Shown: piece by piece, positions 13,424-24,981 of the stretch | How positions within the stretch are numbered: the first letter of the stretch is position 1 | Layout: each line of letters opens with the position of its first letter | Assembly (NCBI GenBank): GCA_900155495.1 | Contig: FTLJ01000512.1 | Coordinates: 124,001-188,000, forward strand | Direction: 5' to 3' | Length of the DNA: 64,000 bases | DNA from: Porogramme epimiltina | Lineage: Eukaryota; Basidiomycota; Agaricomycetes; Polyporales; Polyporaceae | Translations under genes and position numbers: made by a program | Notes under the pieces: model-generated | Database searches by the model: none | Seen by the model: the letters and a program-made list of their open reading frames with translations, nothing else | Told to the model about the DNA's origin: nothing

Positions 13424-14274
13424 ATGCAATCTCGAGCCCCAGCCGCGCGCCCCTGGACAGGCTCACCATACCGTCGGAGACGCATCCTTTGGGCCCTCAC
13501 TCTACTCACAGTCGGGAGCGTGTACTACCTCACGCAATACGGCGCCCCGTCCTTCTTCTCCCTCTCCGAGTCCTTCAAGGACATGGGCTTTTCCGCCTCG
13601 TCGTCGCGTGCGGGCCGCGTTGGTCAAGCCAAGGCTGCAATATACGCCGGCGAGAAGGAGTATGCGGACGTGCGCGAGATCGACGCACTCGTGTACTTCC
13701 TTACCGCGTACCCGGAGCGCAAGTTCGACGAGGACGGCGAGTCGTTCCGCGTTGAGGGCTTGGGAGGTGTCGTCGTGGACCCAGAACAACCTGTGGATCT
13801 GCGGGTGTACGCACCTGATGGGAAGCACGACTGGACGGAGTATACGAAGCAAGTTGAGGAGCATTACCCGCTGGTTGTGTTCAGCAAGACGACTTGCCCG
13901 TGAGTATGCTTGCTTCTGCATTGTGTATGTTGTACCGACCCTTCTTCTCTAGATACTCCAAGAAGGCGAAGGAGCTCTTGACTTCATACGACCTCTCCCC
14001 TCCACCAAAAGTCATCGAGCTCAATCTACGCTCGGACGGTCCACAAATACAGGCCATTCTCGCGCGGCTGACCGGACGAAAAACCGTTCCAAACATCCTC
14101 CTTAAGGTGGGCGTCGCTTCCTAGGCTCTTCTCCAGCGATTGACTCTGAGATTGGTACAGGGAAAACCCGTCGGAGGATCGGATGACATTGCAGACTTGC
14201 ACTCCAAACGCCGCCTGAAGAAGCTGTTGGAAGATAGTGGTCTTACCGTGAATGGGAAGATAGATGAATCATGA
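13424..14274 (+). CDS. Membrane-anchored glutaredoxin (Grx6/7-like)
   Basis: Thiol-disulfide oxidoreductase, probably facing the ER/Golgi lumen. The ATG at 13424 is followed by a basic stretch (RPWTGSPYRRRR) and one hydrophobic segment at residues ~21-37 (ILWALTLLTVGSVYYLT), forming a signal anchor. A stem region of ~100 residues precedes the glutaredoxin fold. The active site is CPYS, split by a phase-2 intron (donor at 13900): 'PLVVFSKTTC' plus P-Y-S-K-K-A. Exon 2 gives the VIELNLRSDG strand and the cis-Pro motif TVPNILLK. Exon 3 gives the glutathione-binding GG-SDD motif (GKPVGGSDDIADL) and ends VNGKIDES, with TGA at 14272-14274. Yeast Grx6 and Grx7 are single-Cys and membrane-bound. CPYS has a Ser in the second position, so this one is also monothiol. 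Confidence 0.88.
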
Positions 14275-15381
14275 TGGTCCACGTATGTCAGTGATATCTT
14301 GGATGCCTCTACCTGTACATTATGTTTCCACGTCCATCTATTCATGGCGTCATGGATGGGACATGAAATGCATGCGATTGCATGCTTTTGAGAGCCTGCG
14401 ATTCGTTCGCGTAAGGGTGCCATGATTGTATGTGACATTTGACGTCTCGGTCGCACTGCGAGTTTCTCTTGCTGAAACGTCATTAGGGCCACTTCATAGA
14501 CAATCGTTGGCCGAGCCACTCCCACTGATGAGAGCCCTCCATATGGCCGGCCGTTGTGGCGCAAGAGCACGTGGGGGCAGGTGGCAGGAGACGCCCGGAG
14601 AAGACATGCACCCGTTCCTTGGCCACAGACTCTGCACATGTTCTTTCTCGACCCCCACGCCCTTCCGTGCCCTGCCCCTGTCTATCGCCCCCGCTTTCTA
14701 AACTTCCGGACTGTGGGGCGGAGCGTTTCTCACAAGGCAATCTTAATTGAAGTCTGCCCAAATAGCCGAATTTTCCACCCGTTCTCCCGATGAGGCCCCG
14801 TTGGATATGACGATCACGAGTACATGGTACGGCGATCACGAATGCTTTCCCCATCGTCCAGTTTCTCAACAAGATACTTGCATCCTATGCATACTGTTGC
14901 CATCAACACTGCACTTCTCTGAAATCAATGTTCTGTGCACGTACAGTCCGCCAGTTACTGGAGAACAGTCAAATTCCGCGCCAACCATCACTGCCAAGCA
15001 CTCCCGCAAATGTGCCCTTCTGCCACCGGGCACAATACAGTAGGGGGAACCAGGGCTTCGAACGGCTCAGATCCTCTTCCGCCGCAAGGTCGCTGTCAGC
15101 ACCACGCTTGGGATCACCGTACCCCCGGTCATCACCAGGAACGTCCTGTAGGAAATCCTCGTCGCCCGTCGTGCTGCAGATAGCCCCGTCGCTCGCACGA
15201 CCTACGCCCGCGTGCTTCCCGCCCTATCACGCTATCGCCCCCCGCCCTTGGCCTACCCGACGAGAAGCTGCAATGTCGCGCGAGTATATAGGGCGCACCC
15301 GCCGCGCGCGAGCGTCGGGCTCCCAGCATCCCTCGCGGTGTTACCGGCATATTCTCCTGCACGGCCCTCGGTCTTCCCGCC
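14275..15381. other. Intergenic between the glutaredoxin and subtilase genes
   Basis: A 1.1-kb spacer. Short open frames exist on both strands but show no recognisable protein and no splice-consistent model. The last ~150 bases are the subtilase promoter, with a TATA element. Confidence 0.55.
15285..15290 (+). promoter_or_regulatory. TATA box of the subtilase gene
   Basis: TATATA in the context CGAGTATATAGGGCG, 97 bases upstream of the subtilase ATG. This distance suits a highly expressed secreted-enzyme gene. Inferred from sequence alone. Confidence 0.5.
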
Positions 15382-18300
15382 ATGGCCTCGGTTTTCCTTC
15401 CCCTTCTCGCCGCCACCGGCACCGCGCTCGCGGCCAAGTTCTCCACTTCTGACCTCACCCGGACCACCACTGGCTTCGGCAACACGCTCCCTAACAAATT
15501 TATCGTCGAGGTGGCCAATGCGGCCGACATCCCCACCAAGCGGGCGTTCGATACACGCTCGGTGCGTTTCTCCTTTTCGGTCGTCGGACGAGTCACGCGG
15601 CCTCGATAAGCTGACGGGCGTGGATATCGTCTAGGCTCACGAGATCGTGTACGACTCTCTTCGCAAAAGAGACCTGGGTTTCCAGGTGGAGAAGGAATTC
15701 GACTCCCCCGGTCTATTCTTAGGCTCGGTTTTGACTTTGGACGTATGTACTGTTTATTGTCTTTAGACTTCTATAATGCAGCGTTGACGTCATTCCCATG
15801 CGTAGAACGCGGAAGTGAGTGTACCATCGCAAACCCTACCATGTAACTGGTTACTGAGAAGTCCTTTCAGGATGCCGAAAAGGTTTTGGATATACCCGGT
15901 GTGAAGGCTATTCGCCCCGTTACTCTGATCCCCCCTCCCAAGCCTACCAAGAAGCACATCGTAACTGGCCAGGACGACTCTGAGATCCCGCCCGACTCCG
16001 AGTCCACTCACCTCATTACCAACGTCGACAAGTTGCACGCCCAGGGAATCCTCGGAAAGGGCATCAAGATCGGCATGTACGTCTTTTCGTGTTTGAACCC
16101 TCATAAACCTTTATTGATCTACTGCTTTCCAGCATTGATACTGGTATATCCGCTCTGCAGATGATATTGGCATCAGCGTCTGACATGAAATGTGCTAGGT
16201 ATTGATTACACTAACCCCTTCCTCGGTGGTGCCTTTGGTCCTGGCAACAAGGTCATTGGTGGTTTCGACTTTGTCGGCGACGCCTACGGTCAGTCCACAG
16301 TCATTTGCCGTAGACAAATATACTGACCAACACCTCACAGATGGTACTTGAGAGTCTTTCTCCTTGATCGAAACCTCACTTATACCACCACAGGCTCCAA
16401 CACCCCCATACCCGATGATGATCCTTTGGACACGTGTAACGGACACGGAACTCACGTCGCGGTAAGTGTGGTCCACTAGATGATCTGTATACACTCCTCA
16501 TTATCTCCTAGGGTATCATCGGCGCCGACCCCGTTAACCCCTTTAACATCAGCGGTGTCGCCTACGCTGCCTCCATCAATGCGTACAGGATCTTTGGATG
16601 CACTGGTGTGGTGTCCGATGACAGTAAGCCGAAACATGAACCTTCACAGTTGGGAGGGAGATGCTGACGGCCACATGTAGTCATCGTGGAAGCTCTGCTC
16701 CTGGGTGTCAAGGATGGCAATGACATTCTGACGATGTCTCTCGGTGGTTCTGATGGGTGGACTGAGAGCTCTAGCTCCGTCGTCTCTAGCAGAATTGCTG
16801 CCTCTGGCAAGATTGTCACGATCGCTGCGGGTGTGTATCTACCACTACCAGCTCTAGCATCGCTGGTTTGATCATATCACTGACCTTTCCCGACCCTCTT
16901 TAGGCAACGACGGTGCAAAGGGTTCGTGGTATACCTCCAGCCCTGGTAATGCCATCGACGCGATTTCGGTCTCGAGTCTCGACAACACCATCATCAACCT
17001 GCAGAACGCTACTGTTCACGGCATCGAGCACGACCCGGTCCCGTATTACAGCTTCTTCCCGCTCCCGGATGAAGGTGTCCTGCCTGTCTTCGTCACGAGC
17101 AACGACACCACCATTGTCGACGACGCGTGCGATCCCCTTCCTGATAGCACTCCGGACCTCTCAGGCTTCTTGGTACTCGTCCGTCGTGGTACTTGCACCT
17201 TTGTACGTCTATAGATGCAGGAATCTGGGCAGCCATGCTTACCTTGACATCCCTGCGCAGGTCCAGAAGCTCACCAACGTCGCGGCCAAGGGTGGCAACG
17301 CGACCCTCATCTATGAGTGCGTCACCTATGACCCCTTTCTTTCGGCTCATTACTCACTTGGTCCCCTAGCAATGGCAACGGTTTTGCGCCCATCAGCACT
17401 GGAGACTTCACCAACGTCGCCCTCATCCAGGCTGCTGACGGCGAATCGGTAAGGACACTCTCACAATACATGACATTCCAGTGCTCACCGTCTCCTAGCT
17501 CGTCAAAGCAATTGCATCTGGCTCGTCTGTGTCCATCTCCTTCCCTCAAACTGGAGGCAGCTTCGAGTTCCCCAACCCTGCTGGCGGTTTGATCTCTGAT
17601 TTCACCAGCTACGGCCCCTCCAACGACTTTTTCTTCAAGCCTGCGATTGCTGCACCTGGTGGTAACATCCTCTCGACGTTCCCCGTTGCCCTCGGCACAT
17701 TCGCTGTCCTCTCTGGCACGTCAATGGCCACGCCGTTCATGGCTGGTGTTTCCGCGCTTCTGTTCGAGGCGCGTGGCACCACGCCGGCTGTTGCACGCGT
17801 CGCGCGCACGCTCTTCGAGACCACGGCACAGCGCGTGCCGTCGAGCCACACCGACGGCGACCCGCTCCAGACCGTCACTCAACAGGGTGCTGGTCTTGTT
17901 GACGCGTTCAGGGCAATCCACGCTGAGGTGCTCATCTCGCCCTCCGAGCTGATCACGAACGATACTGCGCACTTCCGTGGCCTGTAAGTATTCCTGAACT
18001 GCTTATACTCGGTGACTTACTCAATCACATCCCCGTTGACAGCCAAACGTTCACTGTAAAGAACACCGGAAAGGCCAAGAAGACCTTCAAGATCTCGCAC
18101 ATTCCTGCCGGTACAGCCCTCACTGTCCAACCCGACTCCATCTTCCCCGCAGATGGCCCGGTCCCGCTCTCCGCTACCACCGCCACCGTCAAGGTCTTCC
18201 CCCAAACCTTCACCGTCTTCCCCGGCCTCACCCAGCTCGTCACCGTCTCGATCGCGCCCCCGAAGGGCCTCGACGCCGCGCAGTTCCCGGTGTTCTCCGG

Positions 18301-18975
18301 CTTCCTCGAGCTCGCGAACGCGGACGAGCGGTACCAGGTGACGTACCTCGGGATGGCCGCCGCGCTCAAGGACATGACCGTCGTCGACGACACGGACGCG
18401 TTCTTCGGCGTGGCGCTCCCGGCGCTCGTCGACGCGTCGGGCAACCTGCTCGACGGCCCGGCGAACTTCACGTTCGTGGACGACGACTTCCCGTCCGTGG
18501 TCATGCGCCTCAACTTTGGCACGCGCGTGCTCCGCTTCGACCTCGTCGACCCTGCGATCTCGCTCACGCCGACGATCGGCGCGCGGGAGGTGGTGGAGGA
18601 TGGCGCGCACGTCCTCAAGCGCGGGACGTTCTCGTTCCCGTGGGGCCCCAAGGGCGGCTCGTTCGCGAAGGTGAAGACTGTCGGCGCGCTCTTCGAGGCC
18701 GACTGGCAGCCACGCAACTCCGACGAGGACGTACGTGCCTATGTTTGACTTCTTTCTATACGGGCAGCCATGCTAACCAAGTCCATGACTTGCAGGATGG
18801 CACGGGTTTCAACGAGCTCTCGTTCTCTTCGCCGCAGTTCGCGAACGGTACGACCATCCCGAATGGCTCCTACCGCGTCCTTCTTCGTGCGCTCAAAGTC
18901 ACGGGCGACCCGACTAAGGAGGAAGACTATGAGAGCTGGCTGAGCCCATTGGTCGGTATCCAGGTACCCTCATGA
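15382..18975 (+). CDS. Secreted subtilisin-like serine protease (S8, vpr type, PA insert and Fn3-like C-domain)
   Basis: Extracellular endopeptidase made as a prepro-enzyme. The ATG at 15382 opens a signal peptide (MASVFLPLLAATGTALAAKF). An inhibitor-I9-like propeptide follows (NKFIVEVANAADI). The catalytic Asp is in IGIIDTGIDYTNPFLGG, the His in 'CNGHGTHVAGIIGADPVNPF', the oxyanion Asn region is IVTIAAGNDG, and the Ser is in SGTSMATPFMAGVSALL. A PA domain is inserted (VRRGTCTF). The 3' half encodes an Fn3-like domain (TFTVKNTGKAKKTFKI) and ends LVGIQVPS at 18975. It has more than ten introns of about 50-60 nt. The region around the catalytic Asp includes an 11-nt exon (16133-16143) and probably a 3-nt exon (16341-16343). 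The Fn3-coding part (18150-18700) is markedly richer in G+C than the 5' half. Confidence 0.9.
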
Positions 18976-19464
18976 GTTGATTGCTGAGGTAGAGTACGCT
19001 AGTGTGTGTATTAGAGGAGGGGCAGCCGCTAGGATTGTTGTATAGCATTGTGTCTACTCTCGCGCATAAATCATCCCATTCTTTTTCTTGACTCATTCCT
19101 CCAAGTAAGGCCATCATTGAGTGATCGAGATTGCTTTCTTCAAGATGGACCAATCGTACGACGTGCACTGTCACCCCTCTCCCTTCCACCGTCCAATATG
19201 AAACCCGGACATCACTCAGGAGTACAGTAACTCGTCCATAGTTGTTGGGCCTAAACGCAAGCGCTATGTGCACTGTCCAAATTCCATGCATGTGATGACC
19301 CCAAGCGTCCACAGTGTGGCGCGCACTGCAGCTGTGTGATGAGTTTAGACCTAACGTACTCTGCAACTGCGATCACTGGAGGCCTTAGCCTGAGAGTAGC
19401 CGTGAGCGACATGCATTGGAAGGTCCAACGCTTGTCCTTGCAATTGATTTCGCCTCGTTCTGCC
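18976..19464. other. Intergenic downstream of the subtilase
   Basis: About 490 bases before the first kinase relic. It holds the subtilase 3' flank. I see no gene or repeat in it. Confidence 0.5.
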
Positions 19465-19512
19465 CGCGCGGCCGTTGGCGAGCTGGTCTCGTTTCTCCTC
19501 CAGATTGTTGAG
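19465..19512 (+). pseudogene. Relic of a kinase-like gene (end of exon 2)
   Basis: About 41 bases coding VGELVSFLLQIVE match the end of exon 2 of the downstream kinase-like gene K1 (20427-20468, VGELVSFLVQIFE), with about six mismatches counted by eye. The flanking exons are missing: the sequence before and after does not continue the kinase. It appears to be a fossil of an earlier copy ~950 bases upstream of K1. The short length makes the edges approximate. Confidence 0.55.
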
Positions 19513-19911
19513 ATGCTAAAGGAAAATAAGGACTCTTCTGTGCGGCTGAATGACTAGAAGGAAGTGTGCTAGCCATTGACAGAACCTTGGAGTAGTTGGC
19601 GTAAGACGGGGGTTAATCAGCGCCTCTGGGATTAAAACCCGGCCGTTGAAGCTTTCAATTTGAAGGGTGGCCTGTATTTGTCCTCGTTTGGGCGTCAAGT
19701 GTCGACTGTGTGAATTTGGTGCTGGCTTTGCTATGTCATGGTCAAGTGAGACCGTCTGCACCGTGTAACTATGTGCAGCATGCTCAATCGTCAATTGTTC
19801 TTGTCTTGTTCTGTGGGCGTACCTAGATGTTCCGCCTAGCCTGTCTCGAAGTCCCTATTCACCCAGGAGAGTCCGTTCTATGTCTCTCTCTGCGGCCTCC
19901 TTAGGCACGAC
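19513..19911. other. Intergenic upstream of kinase-like gene K1
   Basis: About 400 bases that should include the K1 promoter. There is no clear TATA box and nothing else recognisable. Confidence 0.45.
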
Positions 19912-21245
19912 ATGGAAGCAGCGTCTGTGCCCAACGTCCCCCTTCTCAACATCCCTGCCCTCCCTGACGGTCAACTCAGTCCTGGAGAACAATGGTGGCG
20001 CGATCGCCAAGAGTGGCTGGCTCAGCATGTGTACATGCTTCGTCCCCGGTACAGGCCTGGGTGGGTTCCGTCGTGGAAGAAGGATCCCAAGAAGATATCG
20101 GTGTTCTGCGAGGACAAGCTCAGGATGCATGTGAGCGCATCACTACTTCCAATGATCTCAAACATTCAAACACTCCTGTGCAGCACCCCTTCATTTTGGA
20201 CGCCACGCGCACTTCAACTAAAGAGATCGTCGTTTTGAAGAAAGTGGTGAAGTCAAGACACCCGCATGAGATGGAGATCTCCCAGTACTTTTCGTCGGAG
20301 GCCCTCCGCTCAGATCGCCGCAACCATTGTGTTCCCGTCCTCGATGTCCTCAACGTACCTTATGACCCTGATATCAACATCATCGTTTTTCCTCTTCTCC
20401 GCAATTGCAACGATCCGGACTGGGCAACCGTCGGCGAACTAGTCTCGTTTCTCGTCCAGATATTTGAGGTAAATATTTCCCTCGTGCCTGACAATTTGGC
20501 TCTGCTGTCTAACAATTACTCCGCACAGGGCCTGCAGTTCATGCACCAAGAACATACTGCGCACCGGTAAGCGTCTACCTCACGTATTCAGCTAAGCCCC
20601 CTCTGATCGCAAGTTTACAGCGACTGCATGTTGCTGAATATCATGTACGACCCTAGCCCTATGTACCCAAAGCTATTCCACCCCGGATCTCCTTATTCCT
20701 CAGTCGATTTCAAGCGGTCCGCGAGGCACACAACACGCACCGCGTCCCCAGTGAGGTACTATCTGATCGACTCAAGACGGTACAATCCTGACGACGGACC
20801 GCCACGAGAGCACCCTATACTCGGTGGTGACAAGTCCGTCCCCGAATTCAAAAACTGGAGGGGGGACTTGCTGGATCCGTTTCCGACAGACATATACTAT
20901 CTAGGTAACATGATACGTGTGTGGATCGTGCAGGTATGTTCTTTCACTCAGGCATCTTTCGAGGCTGACCTTCCTTCCTTACCGTAGAAATATAAAGGCA
21001 CGGAATTCTTGAACGAACTCGTGGACAGCATGACTCAGACGGATCCCTCGAAGCGGCCAACGATCGACGCCGCTAGGACCAAGCTGGACGCGCTGGTGAA
21101 GCCACTCAAAGAAGCCGTTCTGCGGTCGCGCCTCGTCCTTGTCGACGAGCACCTTGGCGATACCAGTACGCTCAATTTTCTGCATAGTTTCCGTACGTTC
21201 CGCTACAGACTGTTCCGTACACCCCCTGTGCTCATGCCTCAATGA
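19912..21245 (+). CDS. Kinase-like protein K1, DFG motif deleted (predicted pseudokinase)
   Basis: Member of a kinase-like family present in six copies here. The five exons are 19912-20130, 20184-20468, 20529-20566, 20621-20933 and 20988-21245. The N-terminal module is WWRDRQEWLAQHVYMLRPRY followed by RPGWVPSW. The kinase-like part keeps a candidate ATP-anchoring Lys (EIVVLKKVVK), the family block RNHCVPVLDVL, and the catalytic-loop HRDCMLLNIM, which is interrupted by an intron inside the Arg codon. The expected DFG motif is absent: where K2 reads YYWIDFGLSRRY, K1 reads YYLIDSRRY, a clean nine-base loss. The late lobe is intact (GGDKSVPEF, DIYYLGNMIR, DPSKRPTIDAA). The frame is open to the stop at 21245, so the protein is probably made but lacks the usual Mg-binding Asp-Phe-Gly. 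Function unknown. Confidence 0.8.
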
Positions 21246-22535
21246 ATCTATCGACATGATCGGTTCCTCTTGCGTCTATTAGTTGCTCGAATTAGCGCAT
21301 CTTATGGTCGCTGTATGTTATGGGTCAGTCTATTGGTTTATCGAGTTAATGTTATAGGCAGGCGTTCCAACGACCGTGTACAAAATTTTCGAGACGCGAG
21401 CCATGGCCTCAGCGTGGGCTGGACTTTCCCTATTGAGGTCTTCCTACTTTCCCCGCGCTCACGACCCCTTCCTGAACAACTGTGAGCCCCTCGTTCGGGC
21501 CTGGGGATGTACACCTAGTTTCACAGCCCATCACAACGTCACCTTTGACAGCTATTATCAGATCGATAGACCCCTACGAAATTAACCACGCATAGCGGAC
21601 TCCAGTCGGACTCGACGTGAATCATCCATTTTCACGGCGCGAAGGCTCGGGAGTGTGAGCCGTGGCGTCAGTCGCCGGGCCCCTCGCCCCTGCGCGACGT
21701 GAATTTTCCGTGACCCGCGAGAGCTCCGCCCAGACCGCTGTGTGAAGAATTTATTGTGAAGGGCCTATCGATCTGATAGTAGCTGGAATACATTAGCTCC
21801 TTTCACCAATCTTCTACTTTAGGTACGCAGACAACCGTAATGTCGCGCTTCCTTCGGGCTGAAAGAACGACGCCGGCAATCGCTTTATTGTAGTCAGGCT
21901 CTGTGCCCTCACTACCGCCGTCTTCTGGATGCATCAGGGTCGCGAATAATGTCTCCACGGCTCACTTAAGGAACAATGATTTTTGGACATCTTGACAGCT
22001 GATACTGAACTCTAGGTATGGGATCCGATGACTCAAATACGTAACACCGTTCTCAGGGGTAGACACAGACACCCATTCAAGTTGCACCCTCTTGCGACTT
22101 CGCCTTCTAGCTTACGCCATGAGGGCGGCCATCTTCTAGTTGATGGGAACGGCGTGCTCTTGACACGTCCGGGCGGCGCTCTGCCGCCTCTCACGCGACG
22201 CCTTTCTTCTCGTGCGGGTCTCGGGCGAATGCTCAGGCTTATCGGCTCATTGACCCGCCCATGACAGCGCCTCTCCACAATAAATCACACTTACGAAACC
22301 TTACGCCGTGGACTCGTGCACCCACAGCGCCACAACCCCGAAACTCAACAACGCTGCCCCAATCCCAAGCGGTTATTATCATTACTCCACAGCACCCGTC
22401 AGCGGATGTTCTTCGACGGCCAAGGTAGCATCTCCCTTTGGTATATTTACGGTCCCTGGTGCCAAAAGAAATACCTCTCAGCGCACAGCCCTAGTACGAA
22501 ACCCATTTAACAACGCATCCCTCTCCTGCAGCGTC
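21246..22535. other. Intergenic between K1 and the small helical protein gene
   Basis: 1.29 kb. Only short unrelated open frames on both strands. I find no kinase relic, RNA gene or repeat. The 3' part should hold the promoter of the gene at 22536. Confidence 0.5.
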
Positions 22536-23028
22536 ATGGCTCAACAGTCCTTTCCCGATCCAAAGGCCCAAGATATCACCGCTGAAGAGCTCCAAGCGTT
22601 CGGCCTACATGATCTCGACGGTATCATCCAACGCATCGATCCGTCCACACTCCCACAGGATGTAAGGGCAGATCTCGAACGAGCGAGCGAGGTTGAGATG
22701 ACCCCAACTCAACTCGAAGCTATTCTGCGAAGGTGCGTCCTATTTTGAGGCACAAAATGTGTGTAAAGTAGAGGATGACCTTGAGTCCGATGAACTTTAC
22801 AGAGCGGAACTTCCAGAGGACCTAATGTTGCAACTTGCGGAGCTCACGGAGAGGGCTGAAGCGGCGCGTCAGCTCGAGGAGCGAACCAAGGCTTTGTTCG
22901 AGGAAGTGAAGGCTGCGACGGTAAGCATTTGTCCCTCGCAGGGTCTCTCATGGTGTCTGTTTTTCTTACTGTGATGGCAGGCGGCGGCACGGGCGAATGC
23001 CACCAACAGAAACGGAGGGCCTAAATGA
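22536..23028 (+). CDS. Small hypothetical helical protein
   Basis: A 120-residue protein from three exons: 22536-22732, 22803-22920 and 22981-23028. Both introns have GTGCGT/GTAAGC donors and CAG acceptors, and their phases keep one frame. It begins MAQQSFPDPKAQDITAEELQ and ends TNRNGGPK. The sequence is Leu/Glu-rich. Residues ~67-105 (LMLQLAELTERAEAARQLEE) suggest a coiled coil. No signal peptide, membrane segment or known domain is visible. I do not recognise the family. The consistent splicing supports a real gene. It lies between K1 and K2, convergent with K2. Confidence 0.65.
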
Positions 23029-23383
23029 GCAATCATAGGAGTCGTGATTCGTTGCGACACGTTCTGGGTCAATATACTGTTTGAGACGAACCAGTTGGGT
23101 TCCCGCGGGTCAGTAGCTAGAGATGAAGGGAACGCGCAATGCAAACCACTACCAGAGAGAATAGCAATAGTGCCAATAATCGCCCCCTTATTCTAACGGT
23201 GGATTAACAAGGGGCGGACTCTGTACGCTCATCAAAGTCTGATTGCTTCGAATTCACTGTGCTGAGACCACATAACGGTCCAGGCTGAGCATTCTGGCAT
23301 TCCCCTGGGTCTAGTACATATCATTGGCACGTAATGACAGTGCAAACGAGCGGATGGGAACGAATACAGAGAACCTCCCCACA
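23029..23383. other. Convergent intergenic spacer
   Basis: About 355 bases between two 3' ends: the small helical protein on the plus strand and K2 on the minus strand. Nothing recognisable. Confidence 0.5.
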
Positions 23384-24981
23384 CTACGATGTTGACGGCG
23401 CAGCATTTTTGCTCCGTGCCCTCATCGATTTAGCCAACACGCGGAAAGGTCGGAGGATGAAAGTCCCCTCACGTTCTGATCGGGTAGTAGCCACAGACGG
23501 GGTAGGAAGGGAAGGTAGAAGAAGGACGAGGTAGGTGACAGTAAGGAAGATATGGCGAACATCCTTCAAGAAGTTGATCCCTCCGTCATCCTTGCGAGAC
23601 CGCAAGCGCGCACGTAGTGTCCACCAAGGAAGCTGGGCGATGATCTTGTTCAGCTCCTTTGTGGCGGCTTCCATGCTGGGCCGTCTTTCAGGCTGCTTGT
23701 CGATCATAGATGCTGTCAACTTATGAAGGAATCCGAGATTTGTGTATTTCTGAACCGACATCGATGAGTACGACAGGAATAAATAGATGAATAGAGAAAT
23801 ACCTGAATAAAATCTTCACGTATGATGTTCCCCAGGCAGTACACGTCCGTAAAGAAAGGATTACGAGGTGTCTCATCGTCGCCCTGGAATTCCGGGACGG
23901 AACGGTCGCCGCCCAGGATGGGAATTGCCAATGGTTCCGTGTCTCCGTCTTCGTATCGCCTGGACAGGCCAAAGTCGATCCAGTAGTACTTCGTTGGTCG
24001 TCGGGTTCTTGAGTAATGCTTGACCCATCCTTTGAAGTCTCGCGTCATGTCCGTATCCACCGGGTGGTACATGTTGGGGTACATGTTGCGAGGGTCCATC
24101 ATGATATTGAGACTCATGCAGTCACTATGGAACGGTTAGAAACACCTATGTGAAAAGAAGTAAGCAGATACACCGCACCGATGAGCCACACGATGTTCAT
24201 GCATAAGCCACAGACCCTGTGAAGGAGGTAAGGTAACGAATAAACCTGAGAACGGTGATGTCACTTACCTCGAATGCTTGGCGGAAGAACTCTAAGAGCT
24301 CGCCAATGGTCTCAAACTTTGGGTCATCGAATGTCCTTAACATTGGCATAACGATGATTCGAATATCGGGATCGAATGGGTCTTGGAGAACATCAAAGAC
24401 AGGGCAAGAATGATTTCGTGGATCATCGCAGAGTGGCGGGGATGCTAAGTATTGTCCGATGGCAATTTCGTTCGGGTGGATGATGATTGAAATTTGCTTG
24501 AGGAGCACCATGCGGCCGTCAGATTGACGCACAGCATCGAGTACTTGAACCGTCTGAAAAGTGGCAGCTTAAATACACATCATACCAACAGGATGAGACT
24601 GACAATTGGTTGGCAGCCGTCTTCGCAGTCAAGCGGGGACTTGTCTGTACCCGTCCAAGACGGGATCCAGTCGGGCTTGTACCGTGGACGCAAAGTGTAT
24701 CCACGTTCGGACAGCCATTGGAACCGGTCGCGCCAAAAGAGCTCTTCTTCATCGAGTTGACCGTCCTGCATTATGACCGGGTCAACCGTCGAGTGCATGC
24801 CACTGGGCTGGAATGTAGGGGCCGGGTCACTGGGCTGAGCTGTAAGACGTACCGTGGGGACGGGGCCAGAGTGAGCTACCAAAGCCGGGCGAATTTCCTG
24901 AGATTGAACCATTGGGGCGTTTGGTTCAGATCGACCCACGGCGGTCGAGTCAGAGACCAAGGGGTCCGGGGGGGAAGACAT
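23384..24981 (-). CDS. Kinase-like protein K2
   Basis: Second family member. The ATG at 24979-24981 is followed by ~70 residues of Pro/Ser-rich leader, then the N-terminal module LFWRDRFQWLSERGYTLRPR with YKPDWIPSW. Motifs: Lys in MVLLKQI, block DDPRNHSCPVFDVL, catalytic loop AHR-DCMSLNIMM with the intron between R and D, intact DFG as WIDFGLSRRY, GGDRSVPEF, DVYCLGNIIR and RRPSMEAA. The exon layout matches K1. Unlike its relatives, which stop soon after 'PAVPT', this protein continues ~35 residues (SEREGTFILRPFRV...) to the stop at 23384, possibly by loss of an ancestral stop. It retains the residues expected for ATP and metal binding, but the loop lacks the Lys of canonical HRDLK. Substrate unknown. 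Confidence 0.8.

Noticed and set aside
18017..18717. Two long minus-strand open frames (~200 and 230 codons)
   Set aside because: They are antisense to the G+C-rich Fn3-coding exon of the subtilase. Their compositions are Arg/Asp- or Ser/Thr-rich shadows without family similarity.
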